Assembly: GCA_037200445.1 (NCBI GenBank)
Contig: JBBCGH010000001.1
Location: 806,001 to 870,000, forward strand
DNA length: 64,000 nt
DNA from: Alphaproteobacteria bacterium
Lineage (GTDB): Bacteria > Pseudomonadota > Alphaproteobacteria > Rhizobiales > Xanthobacteraceae
Direction of reading: 5' to 3'
Position 1 is the first letter of the stretch; the number at the start of each line of letters is the position of its first letter. The position numbers were made by a program, and so were the translations under genes. Below, in pieces: positions 32,436-40,913 of this stretch. Below the pieces are notes generated by a model. That model had not been told where the DNA came from, made no database searches, and worked only from the letters and a program-made list of their open reading frames with translations.

Positions 32436-33419
32436 ATGACCGGTAACCACATCGCAGCCGCGCTCGTGTTCGCCCTGCTGCCGCTTGGCGCGAGCGCCGA
32501 GGAGATCGTGGTGAGCAACTACGGCGTCACCACCAACGGCATGCCGTATGCGGTCGCGATGGCGAAGGGCTTCTTCAAGAGCCAAGGCGCCGACGTGACC
32601 GGCATCCTCTCTTCAGACGGCGGCGGCACCACGGTGCGCACCATGCTCGGCGGCAATCTCTCCTATGGCGAGATCAACCCGACCGCGACCGTGATCGCGA
32701 TCCAGCAGGGCGCAGACCTCAAGATCGTCAGTGACAATGTGCAGACGGTCGCGGAATTCATCTGGGCGGTGAAACCGGATTCGCCGATCAAGACCGCCGC
32801 GGATCTCAAGGGCAAGAAGATCGGCTACACCAATCCGCGCTCGACCAGCCAGGCGCTGGCGATCCTGGTGCTCGAGAAAGCCGGGCTGAAGCCGAATGAT
32901 GCCGAACTGGTGAAGACCGGCGGGTTCGGCGAGGGCATCGTGGCGCTCGATCTCGGCGCGGTCGACATCACCCCGGTCCCCGAGCCGCTCTGGTCGCAGC
33001 ATCAGGGCAAGTATCGCGCGGTGGTGCGGGCGAGCGAGTTGCTCCCGCCGCTCGACAACGTGGTGGGCGTGACGACCGGCAAGGCCGCGAAGGAACGCGG
33101 CGATTTCATCCGCGCGGTGATCCGGGCGCGCCGCCAGGCGGTCGACTACATGTACGCCAACCCGGACGAATCGGCGGAAATCATCGCCAAAGCCTACAAT
33201 CTGACGCCGGACGTCGCGAAGAGTGCGGTGAAGAACCTGCTCGGCAGCCACGAGAAGTCCGGCGTCAAGTACTGGAGCGGCGGCGAGATCAATCTCAAGG
33301 CCATGAACGAGATGATGCGCGCGCAGAAAATCGTCGGCGCGCTGAAGGACGATCCGGACTGGAGCAAGATCATCGACGAGAGCTTCCTGCCGGACGATCT
33401 GAAAAAGAAAACCAATTAG
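32436..33419 (+). CDS. NitT/TauT-type ABC transporter substrate-binding protein
   Basis: A 327-residue receptor with a Sec signal (MTGNHIAAALVFALLPLGASA) and NMT1/SsuA-type blocks: YGVTTNGMPYAVAMAKGFFKSQGADV near 28, DLKGKKIGYTNPRSTSQALA near 119 and DITPVPEPLW near 176. GAGGAGA lies six bases before the ATG. First gene of an operon with two permeases, and no ATPase follows. Ligands of the family include taurine, sulfonates, nitrate, pyrimidine precursors and aromatic acids; this one is unassigned. Confidence 0.9.
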   Translation: MTGNHIAAALVFALLPLGASAEEIVVSNYGVTTNGMPYAVAMAKGFFKSQGADVTGILSSDGGGTTVRTMLGGNLSYGEINPTATVIAIQQGADLKIVSDNVQTVAEFIWAVKPDSPIKTAADLKGKKIGYTNPRSTSQALAILVLEKAGLKPNDAELVKTGGFGEGIVALDLGAVDITPVPEPLWSQHQGKYRAVVRASELLPPLDNVVGVTTGKAAKERGDFIRAVIRARRQAVDYMYANPDESAEIIAKAYNLTPDVAKSAVKNLLGSHEKSGVKYWSGGEINLKAMNEMMRAQKIVGALKDDPDWSKIIDESFLPDDLKKKTN

Positions 33420-33422
33420 GCA

Positions 33423-34181
33423 ATGACCGGCTTGTTGACGGCGGGCCGCGTGCGCTTCTCGCTCGCGCTTGCGCTGGTGTTGCTCCTCGAGGCGCTCTGC
33501 CGCTTCGGCGTGATCGATCGCTTCGCCATGATCCCGCCGAGCGAAATCCTGTGGCATCTCGGCCGGATTCTCGCCGGCGGCACGATGTGGCCCGCCATCG
33601 CCAAGACGCTGACCAATGTGGCGATCGCCTGCGTGTCGGCGATCGTTGCCGGCATCATCCTCGGCACGCTGATCCATCGCTGGCGCGCGTTGCGCGAAAC
33701 GCTCGACCCACTGTTCGCCGCCTATTACGCGATCCCGGTCTATGCGTTCTATCCGCTGTTCATCGTGATCTTCGGGCTGGGCGACATGCCGCAGGTACTG
33801 ATCGGCTTCATGCTCGGGCTGGTTGCCGTGATCGTGAACACGCTCAACGGCCTCGACCGGGTGCCGCGCGCGCTGGTGAAGACCGCGCGCATCCACCGCC
33901 TCGGGCCGGTCGCGACCGCGCTGCAAATCTCGCTGCCGTTCGCGGCGCCGTACATCTTCACCGGCGTGAAGCTCGCGGTCGCCTATTCGTTCATCGGCGT
34001 GATCGGCGCGGAGCTGATCATGTCGCGCACAGGGCTCGGCTATGAGATCGGCTTTGCCTACAACAATTTCGACAATGCCGTGATGTACCCGCTGATCGTG
34101 CTGGTGCTGGCGATCGCCGCCACGGTGAACACGCTCTTCTTCCTGTGGGAGAAGCGGCTGCTCGCGAGGCGGCGCCGATGA
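33423..34181 (+). CDS. NitT/TauT-type ABC transporter permease (1)
   Basis: A 252-residue inner-membrane permease of the TauC/SsuC family, about six transmembrane helices. The EAA-like cytoplasmic loop is near residues 140-165 (VPRALVKTARIHRLGPVATALQISLPFAAPYI). It starts three bases after the receptor stop and overlaps the second permease gene by four bases, implying a heterodimeric channel. Confidence 0.9.
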   Translation: MTGLLTAGRVRFSLALALVLLLEALCRFGVIDRFAMIPPSEILWHLGRILAGGTMWPAIAKTLTNVAIACVSAIVAGIILGTLIHRWRALRETLDPLFAAYYAIPVYAFYPLFIVIFGLGDMPQVLIGFMLGLVAVIVNTLNGLDRVPRALVKTARIHRLGPVATALQISLPFAAPYIFTGVKLAVAYSFIGVIGAELIMSRTGLGYEIGFAYNNFDNAVMYPLIVLVLAIAATVNTLFFLWEKRLLARRRR

Positions 34182-34921
34182 GAGCGCTGCGCGCCGCGAT
34201 CCTGATCGCCTGCATCCTGGCCGGATGGCAGCTGTTGTTCTGGTGGGCCGGATCGAGCGCGCTGACCTCACCGCTCGATACGATCAGCTATACGCTTCAG
34301 CTTCTCGGCACGCCCTCGTTCTATCCGCACCTTGCCGAGACCGGACAAGCCTTCGCGGCGGCGCTCGCCATCGCGATCTCGTGCGGCATCCTGATCGGCT
34401 TCTCGCTCGGCCTTTATCGCTTCGCCGGGGAGGTGGGCGAGCCGGTGCTGGTTGCGCTCTACTCGATTCCGAAGATCACGCTCTATCCGATCGTGCTGCT
34501 TGCCTTCGGCATCGGCATGCCGGCCAAGATCGCATTCGGGGCGATCCACGGCATCGTGCCGGTCGCGATCTTCGCGCTTGGCGCGGTGCGCAGCCTCAAC
34601 CCTGTCTATGCCAAGGCGGCGCGCGTGATGCGCATGCCGCCCGCGCAGATCGCAAGCCACGTGCTGCTGCCCGCCGCGATCCCGGAAATCTTCACCGGCA
34701 TCCGCATCGGTTTCTCGCTCACGCTGATCGGCACGCTCTTGGGCGAGATGTTCGCCTCGCAGCGCGGACTCGGTTACCTGTTGATCCAGGCCATCGGATT
34801 GCACAATGTGCGTGTCATCATGGCGCTGACGTTGCTGCTCGTCGTGATCGCCGTGACGGCGAGCGCGCTGCTGCTGGCGGTGGACCGGAGACTGAGGGGG
34901 AGGGCGGCAGGCACCACCTAG
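34178..34921 (+). CDS. NitT/TauT-type ABC transporter permease (2)
   Basis: About 247 residues from the ATG at 34178, which overlaps the stop of the first permease gene. Six transmembrane helices and the EAA loop (NPVYAKAARVMRMPPAQIASHVLLPAAIPEI) place it in the same family. It should pair with permease 1. The next gene is convergent, so the operon ends here without an ATP-binding subunit. A shared or distant ATPase must be used if the system works. Confidence 0.9.
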   Translation: MRALRAAILIACILAGWQLLFWWAGSSALTSPLDTISYTLQLLGTPSFYPHLAETGQAFAAALAIAISCGILIGFSLGLYRFAGEVGEPVLVALYSIPKITLYPIVLLAFGIGMPAKIAFGAIHGIVPVAIFALGAVRSLNPVYAKAARVMRMPPAQIASHVLLPAAIPEIFTGIRIGFSLTLIGTLLGEMFASQRGLGYLLIQAIGLHNVRVIMALTLLLVVIAVTASALLLAVDRRLRGRAAGTT

Positions 34922-36225
34922 TCTGTCCGCTCCACATTATCCCTCACCCGCTGCCGCAGCGCCGCCGCATCGATCTGATGCACGCTCCCCGATCCGGCGA
35001 GATCGAGCGCATGCGCAGCAGCCGCGCCCATCGCGATGCACGGGCCCATCACGCGCACGCTCGAAAGCGCCGCCACATCGCCGTCGATGTTCCGCCCCGC
35101 CGCGACCATGTTGTCGCACTCTCCCGACACGAGGCTGCCGAACGGCACGGTATGCAGGTGGTCATCCGGAAACGCCTCCCACACATGCCCCTGCGGCGTA
35201 TCGTGCAATTCGATCGGCCAGCCGGTGCGCGCGACCGCGTCCGGGAATTTGCGGCCCGCCCGCACGTCCTCGACGGTCAATTGCTGGCGCCCGACGATCC
35301 AGCGCGTCTGGCGCACGCCGAGCATGCCGTAGGTGCGCACCCGCGCCTTGCCGAAGGCAGCCGGGTATTCGCCGCGCAGGAACGCGACCGCGCGGTCCGC
35401 CTGCACCTTGCCGTCGAGCGACGCCCGCGTTGCTTCGATTGCATCGAGCGGCGTTTCGACATGTGTCATGTTGACCAGCGCCACGCTCTTGCCCGGAAAC
35501 ACGAAGGCAAAGCCGCTCTCGCGCGTCAGCCCGTAATCCTTCGCCTTCTGTTTCAGCCGCGCCGCCACATCCGGCCGCTCCGGCGTGTTGGTTTCGTCGA
35601 TGCCCTCGATGACGCACATCTGCGTGCCGTAGATCGGGCCTTCGGCCGACTCGCGGCAGGCAAGCCCCGCGTTCCAGGCGAGCGCCGCATCGCCGGTTGC
35701 ATCGACGAAGCCGGTCGCCGCCACGGTGACATCGCCATGGCGCGTCGCAAGCTCGATTGCGCGGATGCGCCGCCCGTCGCGATTGACCGCTCGCATTACC
35801 GCGCCGAGCAGCACCGTGATGCCGGATTGCCGCACTGCTTCCTCGATCCAGCGCGCGAGCGCGCCCTCGTCGTACTGCACCACGATCGTGTTCGACGGCC
35901 CGCCATGCCGGTAGTGCAGCGCGCCCTGCGCGCCGAGGTCGTGCAGGATGCCGTCCGCGATGCCGTGCACGGTCTGGTAGCCGCTGTGTCCGTTCGAAAA
36001 GAACCCGCAGAACGTCCCGATCACGGCGTTGACGGCCTGCCCACCGAGCGCGTGCAGCCCATCGACCAGCACGACCTTGCGCCCGAGCCGTGCCGCCTCC
36101 AGCGTCGCCGAAATTCCCGCGCTGCCGGCGCCTACGACGCAGATATCCGCGCTGACCTGCCGCGCCGCGGTGCCTTCGCGACGCACGATCCGTGTTGCGG
36201 TCTTGATCGAAGTGGGCGAAGCCAT
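34918..36225 (-). CDS. FAD-dependent oxidoreductase (GidA/FAD_oxidored type)
   Basis: A 435-residue flavoprotein from the ATG at 36225, preceded by AAAAGGACAGG. The FAD site is VVGAGSAGISATLEAARLGRKVVLVDG near 27-53, followed by LGGQAVNAVIGTFCGF. Mid-protein FVDATGDAALAWNAG and C-terminal MVAAGRNIDGDVAALSSVRVMGPCIAMGAAAAHA complete the FAD_oxidored pattern. Some family members fuse to or work with iron-sulfur partners; none is seen here. It overlaps the convergent permease gene by four bases. It may oxidise an imported substrate; identity unknown. Confidence 0.86.
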   Translation of the reverse strand: MASPTSIKTATRIVRREGTAARQVSADICVVGAGSAGISATLEAARLGRKVVLVDGLHALGGQAVNAVIGTFCGFFSNGHSGYQTVHGIADGILHDLGAQGALHYRHGGPSNTIVVQYDEGALARWIEEAVRQSGITVLLGAVMRAVNRDGRRIRAIELATRHGDVTVAATGFVDATGDAALAWNAGLACRESAEGPIYGTQMCVIEGIDETNTPERPDVAARLKQKAKDYGLTRESGFAFVFPGKSVALVNMTHVETPLDAIEATRASLDGKVQADRAVAFLRGEYPAAFGKARVRTYGMLGVRQTRWIVGRQQLTVEDVRAGRKFPDAVARTGWPIELHDTPQGHVWEAFPDDHLHTVPFGSLVSGECDNMVAAGRNIDGDVAALSSVRVMGPCIAMGAAAAHALDLAGSGSVHQIDAAALRQRVRDNVERTD

Positions 36226-36296
36226 CGCACCTGTCCTTTTCTCGAGCCGTTTTGTAACCTCTCGCGAACAGCCGGGAAACCGGCGCGGGAGGACGC

Positions 36297-37445
36297 ATGG
36301 CGCCGCGCTCAACGGATCGCTTTCTGACCACACATACCGGCAGCCTGCCGCGTCCCGACGACCTCATCCAGATGATGTACGCCAAGGAAAGCGGCGTGCC
36401 GGTCGATGGCGCGGCGCTCGGCGCTCGCGTGCGCAGTGCCGTGGCCGAGGTCGCGAGGAAACAAGCGGAAGCCGGTATCGATATCATCAACGACGGCGAA
36501 ATGTCGAAGCCGAGCTACGCGACCTACGTGAAGGACCGCCTCGCGGGTTTTGGCGGCACCGGCAACACCTTCGTGTATCAGGATCTGGCGGATTTCCCGA
36601 AGCTGCAGCAGAAGGTGTTCGGCGATCCTGGCCGCTCGCGGCGCAAGACGCCGGCCTGCAACGCGCCGATCGGCGTGCGGGAGAAAGAAGCCGCACAGAC
36701 CGACGTCGACAACCTGAAGGCCGCGCTGGGAGGCGTGAAGGCTGCGGGCGGCTTCATGAGCGCAGCGTCGCCGGGCGTGATCTCGGTGTTCTTTCGCAAC
36801 GATCACTACCCGAACGAAGAAGCCTACTTGGAGGCGATCGCCGAGGCGATGCGGCCCGAATACGAGGCGGTCGCCAAAGCCGGTTTCGTGCTGCAGATCG
36901 ATTGTCCCGATTTGGCGATGGGCAAGCACATCAAGTACTACAACGTCGATCTCGCGGCGTTCCGCAAGGCGGTCGCGCTCAACATCGAGGCGCTGAACCA
37001 CGCGACCGCGAACATTCCAGCCGAGCAGTTGCGCATCCATGTGTGCTGGGGCAATTACGAAGGCCCGCATCATTACGACGTGCCGCTCGCCGACATGATC
37101 GATTTGGTATTCCGGGTGCGCGCGACCTACATCTCGTTCGAAGCCGCGAACCCGCGCCACGCGCACGAGTGGACGGTGTTCGAGAAGGTGAAGCTGCCCG
37201 ACGGCAAGGTGCTGATCCCTGGCGTGATCGAGTCGAAGGCGAACTTCATCGAACATCCCGAGCTGATCGCGCAGCGGATCGGGCGCTATGCCAAGCTCGT
37301 CGGGCGCGAAAACGTGATGGCGGGCAGCGATTGCGGCTACGGTACCTGGGTCGGGCAGGCGGCGGTCGATCCCGATGTGGTGTGGGCAAAGTTCGCGGCG
37401 CTCGCGGAGGGTGCGCGGATCGCGTCGAAAGAGTTCTGGAAGTAA
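36297..37445 (+). CDS. MetE C-terminal-domain-like zinc enzyme, copy 2
   Basis: A 382-residue paralogue of the protein at 9352-10515, again only the MetE catalytic half. Blocks are LTTHTGSLPRPDDL, GIDIINDGEMSKPSYATYVKDRL near 61, the zinc signature HVCWGNYEGPHHYD near 247, ANPRHAHEW, and Cys in AGSDCGYGT near 340. GGGAGGAC precedes the ATG. It is followed by a beta-hydroxyacid dehydrogenase gene, the same pairing as in copy 1. The family includes methyltransferases and epoxide/thiol transferases; a catabolic role is inferred from neighbours. Confidence 0.86.
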   Translation: MAPRSTDRFLTTHTGSLPRPDDLIQMMYAKESGVPVDGAALGARVRSAVAEVARKQAEAGIDIINDGEMSKPSYATYVKDRLAGFGGTGNTFVYQDLADFPKLQQKVFGDPGRSRRKTPACNAPIGVREKEAAQTDVDNLKAALGGVKAAGGFMSAASPGVISVFFRNDHYPNEEAYLEAIAEAMRPEYEAVAKAGFVLQIDCPDLAMGKHIKYYNVDLAAFRKAVALNIEALNHATANIPAEQLRIHVCWGNYEGPHHYDVPLADMIDLVFRVRATYISFEAANPRHAHEWTVFEKVKLPDGKVLIPGVIESKANFIEHPELIAQRIGRYAKLVGRENVMAGSDCGYGTWVGQAAVDPDVVWAKFAALAEGARIASKEFWK

Positions 37446-37447
37446 CC

Positions 37448-38329
37448 ATGCAAGTCGGCTTCATCGGCCTCGGCGCCATGGGCGCGCTGATCGTGCCGCG
37501 CCTGATGGCGGCGGGACACAGCGTGACCGGCTGGAACCGCTCGCGCGAGAAGGCGAAGGATCTGGTCGCTTCCGGCATGGCGTGGGCGAACACGCCGCGC
37601 GAAGTCGCGGCGCAGAGCGAGATCGTGTTCTCGATCGTGACCGACGGCGCGGCGGTGCGCGCGGTCGCGCTGGGCGAGGATGGCGTTCTCGCAGGCCTCG
37701 ACGCGGGCGGCATCTATGCCGACATGAGCACCATCGCGCCGGATGTGAGCCGCGCGATCGCGGCTGAGTTCGCCAAGGCGGGGCGCCACATGCTGGACTC
37801 GCCGCTCTCCGGCAGCCCCGTGACCGTCAAGGCCGGCAATGCCTCGGTGATGGTCGGCGGCGATGCGGCCGCGTTCGAGCGCGCCAAGCCCGTGATGCTT
37901 GCGATCGGCCCGAAGGTCATGCACATCGGCGCGAACGGCCTCGCCTGCCAGATGAAGATCGCCGTGAACCTGCTGCTGATGGTCGAGGTGATCTGCTTCG
38001 GCGAGGCGGTGGCGCTTGCCGAGAAGGGCGGCGTCGCACGCGATGTCGCGGTCGATGCGATCCTGAAAAGTGTCGCGGCATCGCCCGTGCTCGGTTATCG
38101 CGGGCCGTTCATTCTGGAAGGCCAGATGCCGGACGTGCCCCTCGCCGATGTCACGCTGCAGCAGAAGGACATGCTGCTCGCGCTCGAGCTCGGCCGCAAA
38201 CTCGGTAGCCCGGTCCCGCTCGCGGCTGCCGCCAACGAGATGATGAATGCCTGCCGCGGGCTTGGGATCGATCACAAGGATTTCGTCGCCGCGCACGAAG
38301 CCTACCGGCGGCTCGGAGGACAGTCATGA
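37448..38329 (+). CDS. Beta-hydroxyacid dehydrogenase (3-hydroxyisobutyrate dehydrogenase-like)
   Basis: A 293-residue NAD(P)-dependent enzyme with GFIGLGAMGALIVPRL at residue 4, the substrate loop DSPLSGSPVTVKAG near 117, and catalytic Lys in ACQMKIAVNLLLM near 172. It lies two bases after the MetE-like gene and overlaps the cupin gene by four bases, the tight packing of one operon. The third such dehydrogenase in the window, each beside a different transporter or enzyme set. Confidence 0.9.
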   Translation: MQVGFIGLGAMGALIVPRLMAAGHSVTGWNRSREKAKDLVASGMAWANTPREVAAQSEIVFSIVTDGAAVRAVALGEDGVLAGLDAGGIYADMSTIAPDVSRAIAAEFAKAGRHMLDSPLSGSPVTVKAGNASVMVGGDAAAFERAKPVMLAIGPKVMHIGANGLACQMKIAVNLLLMVEVICFGEAVALAEKGGVARDVAVDAILKSVAASPVLGYRGPFILEGQMPDVPLADVTLQQKDMLLALELGRKLGSPVPLAAAANEMMNACRGLGIDHKDFVAAHEAYRRLGGQS

Positions 38330-38814
38330 CATCGAAAATGGAAATGTTCGGCGCCGCGCTCGGCAAGGCGGTGAAGAACACGATGGCGACGCTCAATGAG
38401 GACAAGCCGCCCGCGAAAATGTACCGCACCAACCTCAAGGACGTGCCGAAGGTCGAGGGCCTGCCGCGCGACGACGGCTGGGTCGACATGCAGGTGCAGT
38501 TCCTGATCGACAAGAAAACCGCCGGTGCCGACCACGTGGTCGGCTGGACCGTGCTCAAGCCCGGCGCGCGGCACGAGAACCACCGCCATCACAACTGCGA
38601 TGAGTTCTTCATCGTGCTCAAGGGGCACGGCCACATCTACACCGACGAGGGGCAGAAGCCCTCGGGCGAGGGCGACGTGATCTATTCGCCGCGCGGCTGC
38701 TGGCACGGCTTCAACAACACATCCGGAGAGGATGTGGTCCTGGTGTGGGGCTGGATGGGCGCGGGCTCGATCGAGGCCTCGGGCTATGAGGTCGATCCGG
38801 AGGGGCACAAGTGA
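38326..38814 (+). CDS. Cupin-domain protein
   Basis: A 162-residue single-cupin protein. Motif 1 is GARHENHRHHNCDEFFIVLKGHG near 85-107 and motif 2 is DVIYSPRGCWHGFNN near 122-136, giving His/His/Glu/His metal ligands. Coupled by overlaps to the dehydrogenase before it and the hydratase-like gene after it. Small cupins in catabolic operons act as ring-cleavage dioxygenases, isomerases or decarboxylases; which applies here is not evident. Confidence 0.85.
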   Translation: MTSKMEMFGAALGKAVKNTMATLNEDKPPAKMYRTNLKDVPKVEGLPRDDGWVDMQVQFLIDKKTAGADHVVGWTVLKPGARHENHRHHNCDEFFIVLKGHGHIYTDEGQKPSGEGDVIYSPRGCWHGFNNTSGEDVVLVWGWMGAGSIEASGYEVDPEGHK

Positions 38815-39518
38815 CCGACGCATGGGACGATCCGCGCATCGCGCGCGGCATGGAAAAGCAGCTCGGCGAGCGCCGCGCGCGTATCGCGGCGGGCGAGAAG
38901 CCGCTCGGCTGGAAAGTCGGCCTCGGTGCGCCGCCCGCGATGGAGCGGCTGAAGATCAGGGCGCCGCTGGTCGGCTACATGATGCAGAAATCGCTGCTGC
39001 CGAACCGCGTCACGGTGCCGGTCGGGAGCTGGCACAAGCTCGTCGCCGAGCCTGAGGTCGCGGTCACCATGGGTAAGGACCTGGCCAGCGGCGCGGATCG
39101 CGCCACCGCCGCGGCGGCCATCGCGGCGCTCGGGCCCGCGATCGAGCTCGCCGATCTCAATCCGCCGCCGGACGATGTCGAGGTGACGCTTTCCGGAAAC
39201 ATCTTCCATCGTCACGTGATCCTCGGACCATCGGACGCCTCACGCGCCGGCGCCAAGCTCGACGGCCTCGTCGGCCACGTGTTCCGCCGCGGTACGCTCG
39301 CGGCGAAGCAGGACAAGATCGAATCCCTGATCGGCGAGATGATCGGGATCGTCCAGCACGTGGCGGGCACGCTCGCGGCCTATGGCGAGAAGCTTTCCGC
39401 CGGCGACGTGATCATCACCGGCTCGATCGTGCCGCCACCGTTCATCGAGCCGGACGAGACCGAATTCGCCTATCGGCTGGAGCCGGTCGGGGAGCTAGCG
39501 GTGAGGTTCTCGCGCTGA
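38811..39518 (+). CDS. 2-keto-4-pentenoate hydratase-like (FAH superfamily) protein
   Basis: A 235-residue member of the MhpD/HpaH group, GTG start at 38811 overlapping the cupin stop. Conserved features are LGWKVGLG near 32, the metal/acid segment AEPEVAVTMGKDL near 79, ALGPAIELADL near 105, and GDVIITGSIVPPPFIEPDE near 200. Such hydratases add water to 2-hydroxypenta-2,4-dienoate made after meta-cleavage, or decarboxylate 4-oxalocrotonate. With the cupin and dehydrogenase it suggests processing of an unsaturated ketoacid. Confidence 0.85.
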   Translation: MTDAWDDPRIARGMEKQLGERRARIAAGEKPLGWKVGLGAPPAMERLKIRAPLVGYMMQKSLLPNRVTVPVGSWHKLVAEPEVAVTMGKDLASGADRATAAAAIAALGPAIELADLNPPPDDVEVTLSGNIFHRHVILGPSDASRAGAKLDGLVGHVFRRGTLAAKQDKIESLIGEMIGIVQHVAGTLAAYGEKLSAGDVIITGSIVPPPFIEPDETEFAYRLEPVGELAVRFSR

Positions 39519-39524
39519 GCCCTC

Positions 39525-39543
39525 CGCGGATTAACGATCCGCG
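39525..39543. promoter_or_regulatory. Inverted repeat downstream of the hydratase gene
   Basis: CGCGGAT-TAACG-ATCCGCG, a perfect seven-base inverted repeat with a five-base centre, six bases after the hydratase stop and about 100 bases before the receptor gene. It could be a terminator stem (no U run) or an operator for the transporter operon. Confidence 0.35.
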
Positions 39544-39645
39544 CAAATTGCCGCAGTGGGGTGCCGCCCAACCTCGTTAGGATTCGACCCGCGCGGCGTT
39601 CGTGGCTAGGATTGGGACAAGAAAAGCCAAAACCCTGGAGGGCCC

Positions 39646-40827
39646 ATGCGAAAGGCATTGATTGGATTGTGCGGCGCTGTTGCGGCGTTGTTCGCCGTCT
39701 TCCCGGCGAGCGCCCAGCAAACCGTGAAGGTCGGCATCATCCTGCCCTATTCGGGGCAGTTCGCGGACGCCGCGACGCAGATGGACAACGCCATCAAGCT
39801 GTACGTGAAACAGCATGGCGACACGGTCGCGGGCAAGAAGCTCGAGTTCATCCGCAAGGACACCGGCGGCATCGCGCCGGATGTGGCCAAGCGCCTCGCG
39901 CAGGAACTGGTCGTGCGCGACAAGGTCGACATCCTCGCGGGCTTCCTGCTGACGCCGAATGCGCTCGCCGGCGGCGACATCTCGGCGGAAGCCAAGAAGT
40001 TCATGGTCGTGATGAATGCCGCGACCTCGATCATCACCACGAAGTCGCCCTACATGGTGCGCACCTCGCTCACCACGCCGCAGGTCAACGCCGCGCTCGG
40101 CGAGTGGGCCTACAAGAACGGCATCCGCAAAACCTACACGATGGCTTCCGACTACGGCCCCGGCCTCGATGCCGAAGGCGCGTACAGCGGCGCCTTCAAG
40201 GCGGCGGGCGGCGAGATCATCGGCACCGTGAAGATGGCCGTGGCGAATCCGGATTTCTCGGCTTACGTGCAGCGGGCCAAGGACCTGAACCCGGAATCGA
40301 TCTACATCTTCGTGCCCGGCGGCGCGCAGCCGCCCGCGCTCGGCAAGGCGATGGCGGAACGCGGCATCGATCCGCACAAGATCAAGGTGCTGGGCCAGGG
40401 CGAGATCACCGACGACCAGGCGCTCAAGAGCATGGGCGACCAGGCGCTCGGGATCATCACGGCGTTCCACTATGACCCGAACCACCAGTCGGCGATGAAC
40501 AAGAAGTTCGTCGCGGACTACAACGCCGACTACAAGCGCAACCCGGACTTCTTCTCGATCGGCGGCTGGGACGGCATGCATGCCATCTACGAGAGCCTGA
40601 AGAAGACCAATGGCGACACCGACGGCGAGAAGCTGATCGGCGCCGTGAAGGGAATGGCCTGGGAGAGCCCGCGCGGGCCGATCTCGATCGACCCCGAGAC
40701 GCGCGACATCATCCAGACGGTCTACATCCGCCGCGTCGAGAAGGTGGACGGCAAGATCGTCAATGTCGAGTTCGACAAGGTCGAGAAGGTCAAGGACCCG
40801 GTCAAGGCCAAGATGAAGACGAACTGA
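39646..40827 (+). CDS. Branched-chain-type ABC transporter substrate-binding protein (LivK-like)
   Basis: A 393-residue periplasmic type I receptor with a Sec signal (MRKALIGLCGAVAALFAVFPASA). Typical blocks are VKVGIILPYSGQFADAATQ near 28, ADILAGFLLTPNALA-like hinge residues near 100, and DGMHAIYESLKKTNGDTDGEKL near 306. CTGGAG precedes the ATG. First gene of a complete receptor, two permeases, two ATPases operon. In this family ligands extend from amino acids to aromatic acids; the upstream catabolic genes favour the latter. Confidence 0.92.
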   Translation: MRKALIGLCGAVAALFAVFPASAQQTVKVGIILPYSGQFADAATQMDNAIKLYVKQHGDTVAGKKLEFIRKDTGGIAPDVAKRLAQELVVRDKVDILAGFLLTPNALAGGDISAEAKKFMVVMNAATSIITTKSPYMVRTSLTTPQVNAALGEWAYKNGIRKTYTMASDYGPGLDAEGAYSGAFKAAGGEIIGTVKMAVANPDFSAYVQRAKDLNPESIYIFVPGGAQPPALGKAMAERGIDPHKIKVLGQGEITDDQALKSMGDQALGIITAFHYDPNHQSAMNKKFVADYNADYKRNPDFFSIGGWDGMHAIYESLKKTNGDTDGEKLIGAVKGMAWESPRGPISIDPETRDIIQTVYIRRVEKVDGKIVNVEFDKVEKVKDPVKAKMKTN

Positions 40828-40859
40828 CGCAGTCATTCGCAACAGGCTTTCAGTGAAAT

Positions 40860-40894
40860 GCGCATGGCCGATCCGAACAGGGTTGGCCATGCGC
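40860..40894 (+). other. Intra-operon hairpin between receptor and permease genes
   Basis: A perfect ten-base stem GCGCATGGCC (40860-40869) and GGCCATGCGC (40885-40894) with a 15-base loop. No U run follows, so it is more likely an mRNA-stabilising or attenuating hairpin that lets the receptor be made in excess over membrane subunits. Confidence 0.55.
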
Positions 40895-40913
40895 GCTTTC
40901 GCGGCTCCGTGAC

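Noticed and set aside
32613-34271. A 552-codon minus-strand frame opposite the NitT/TauT genes
   Set aside because: Antisense shadow; the plus strand encodes a complete receptor and permeases.
40860-40894. Intrinsic terminator
   Set aside because: No U run follows and the transporter operon continues beyond it.
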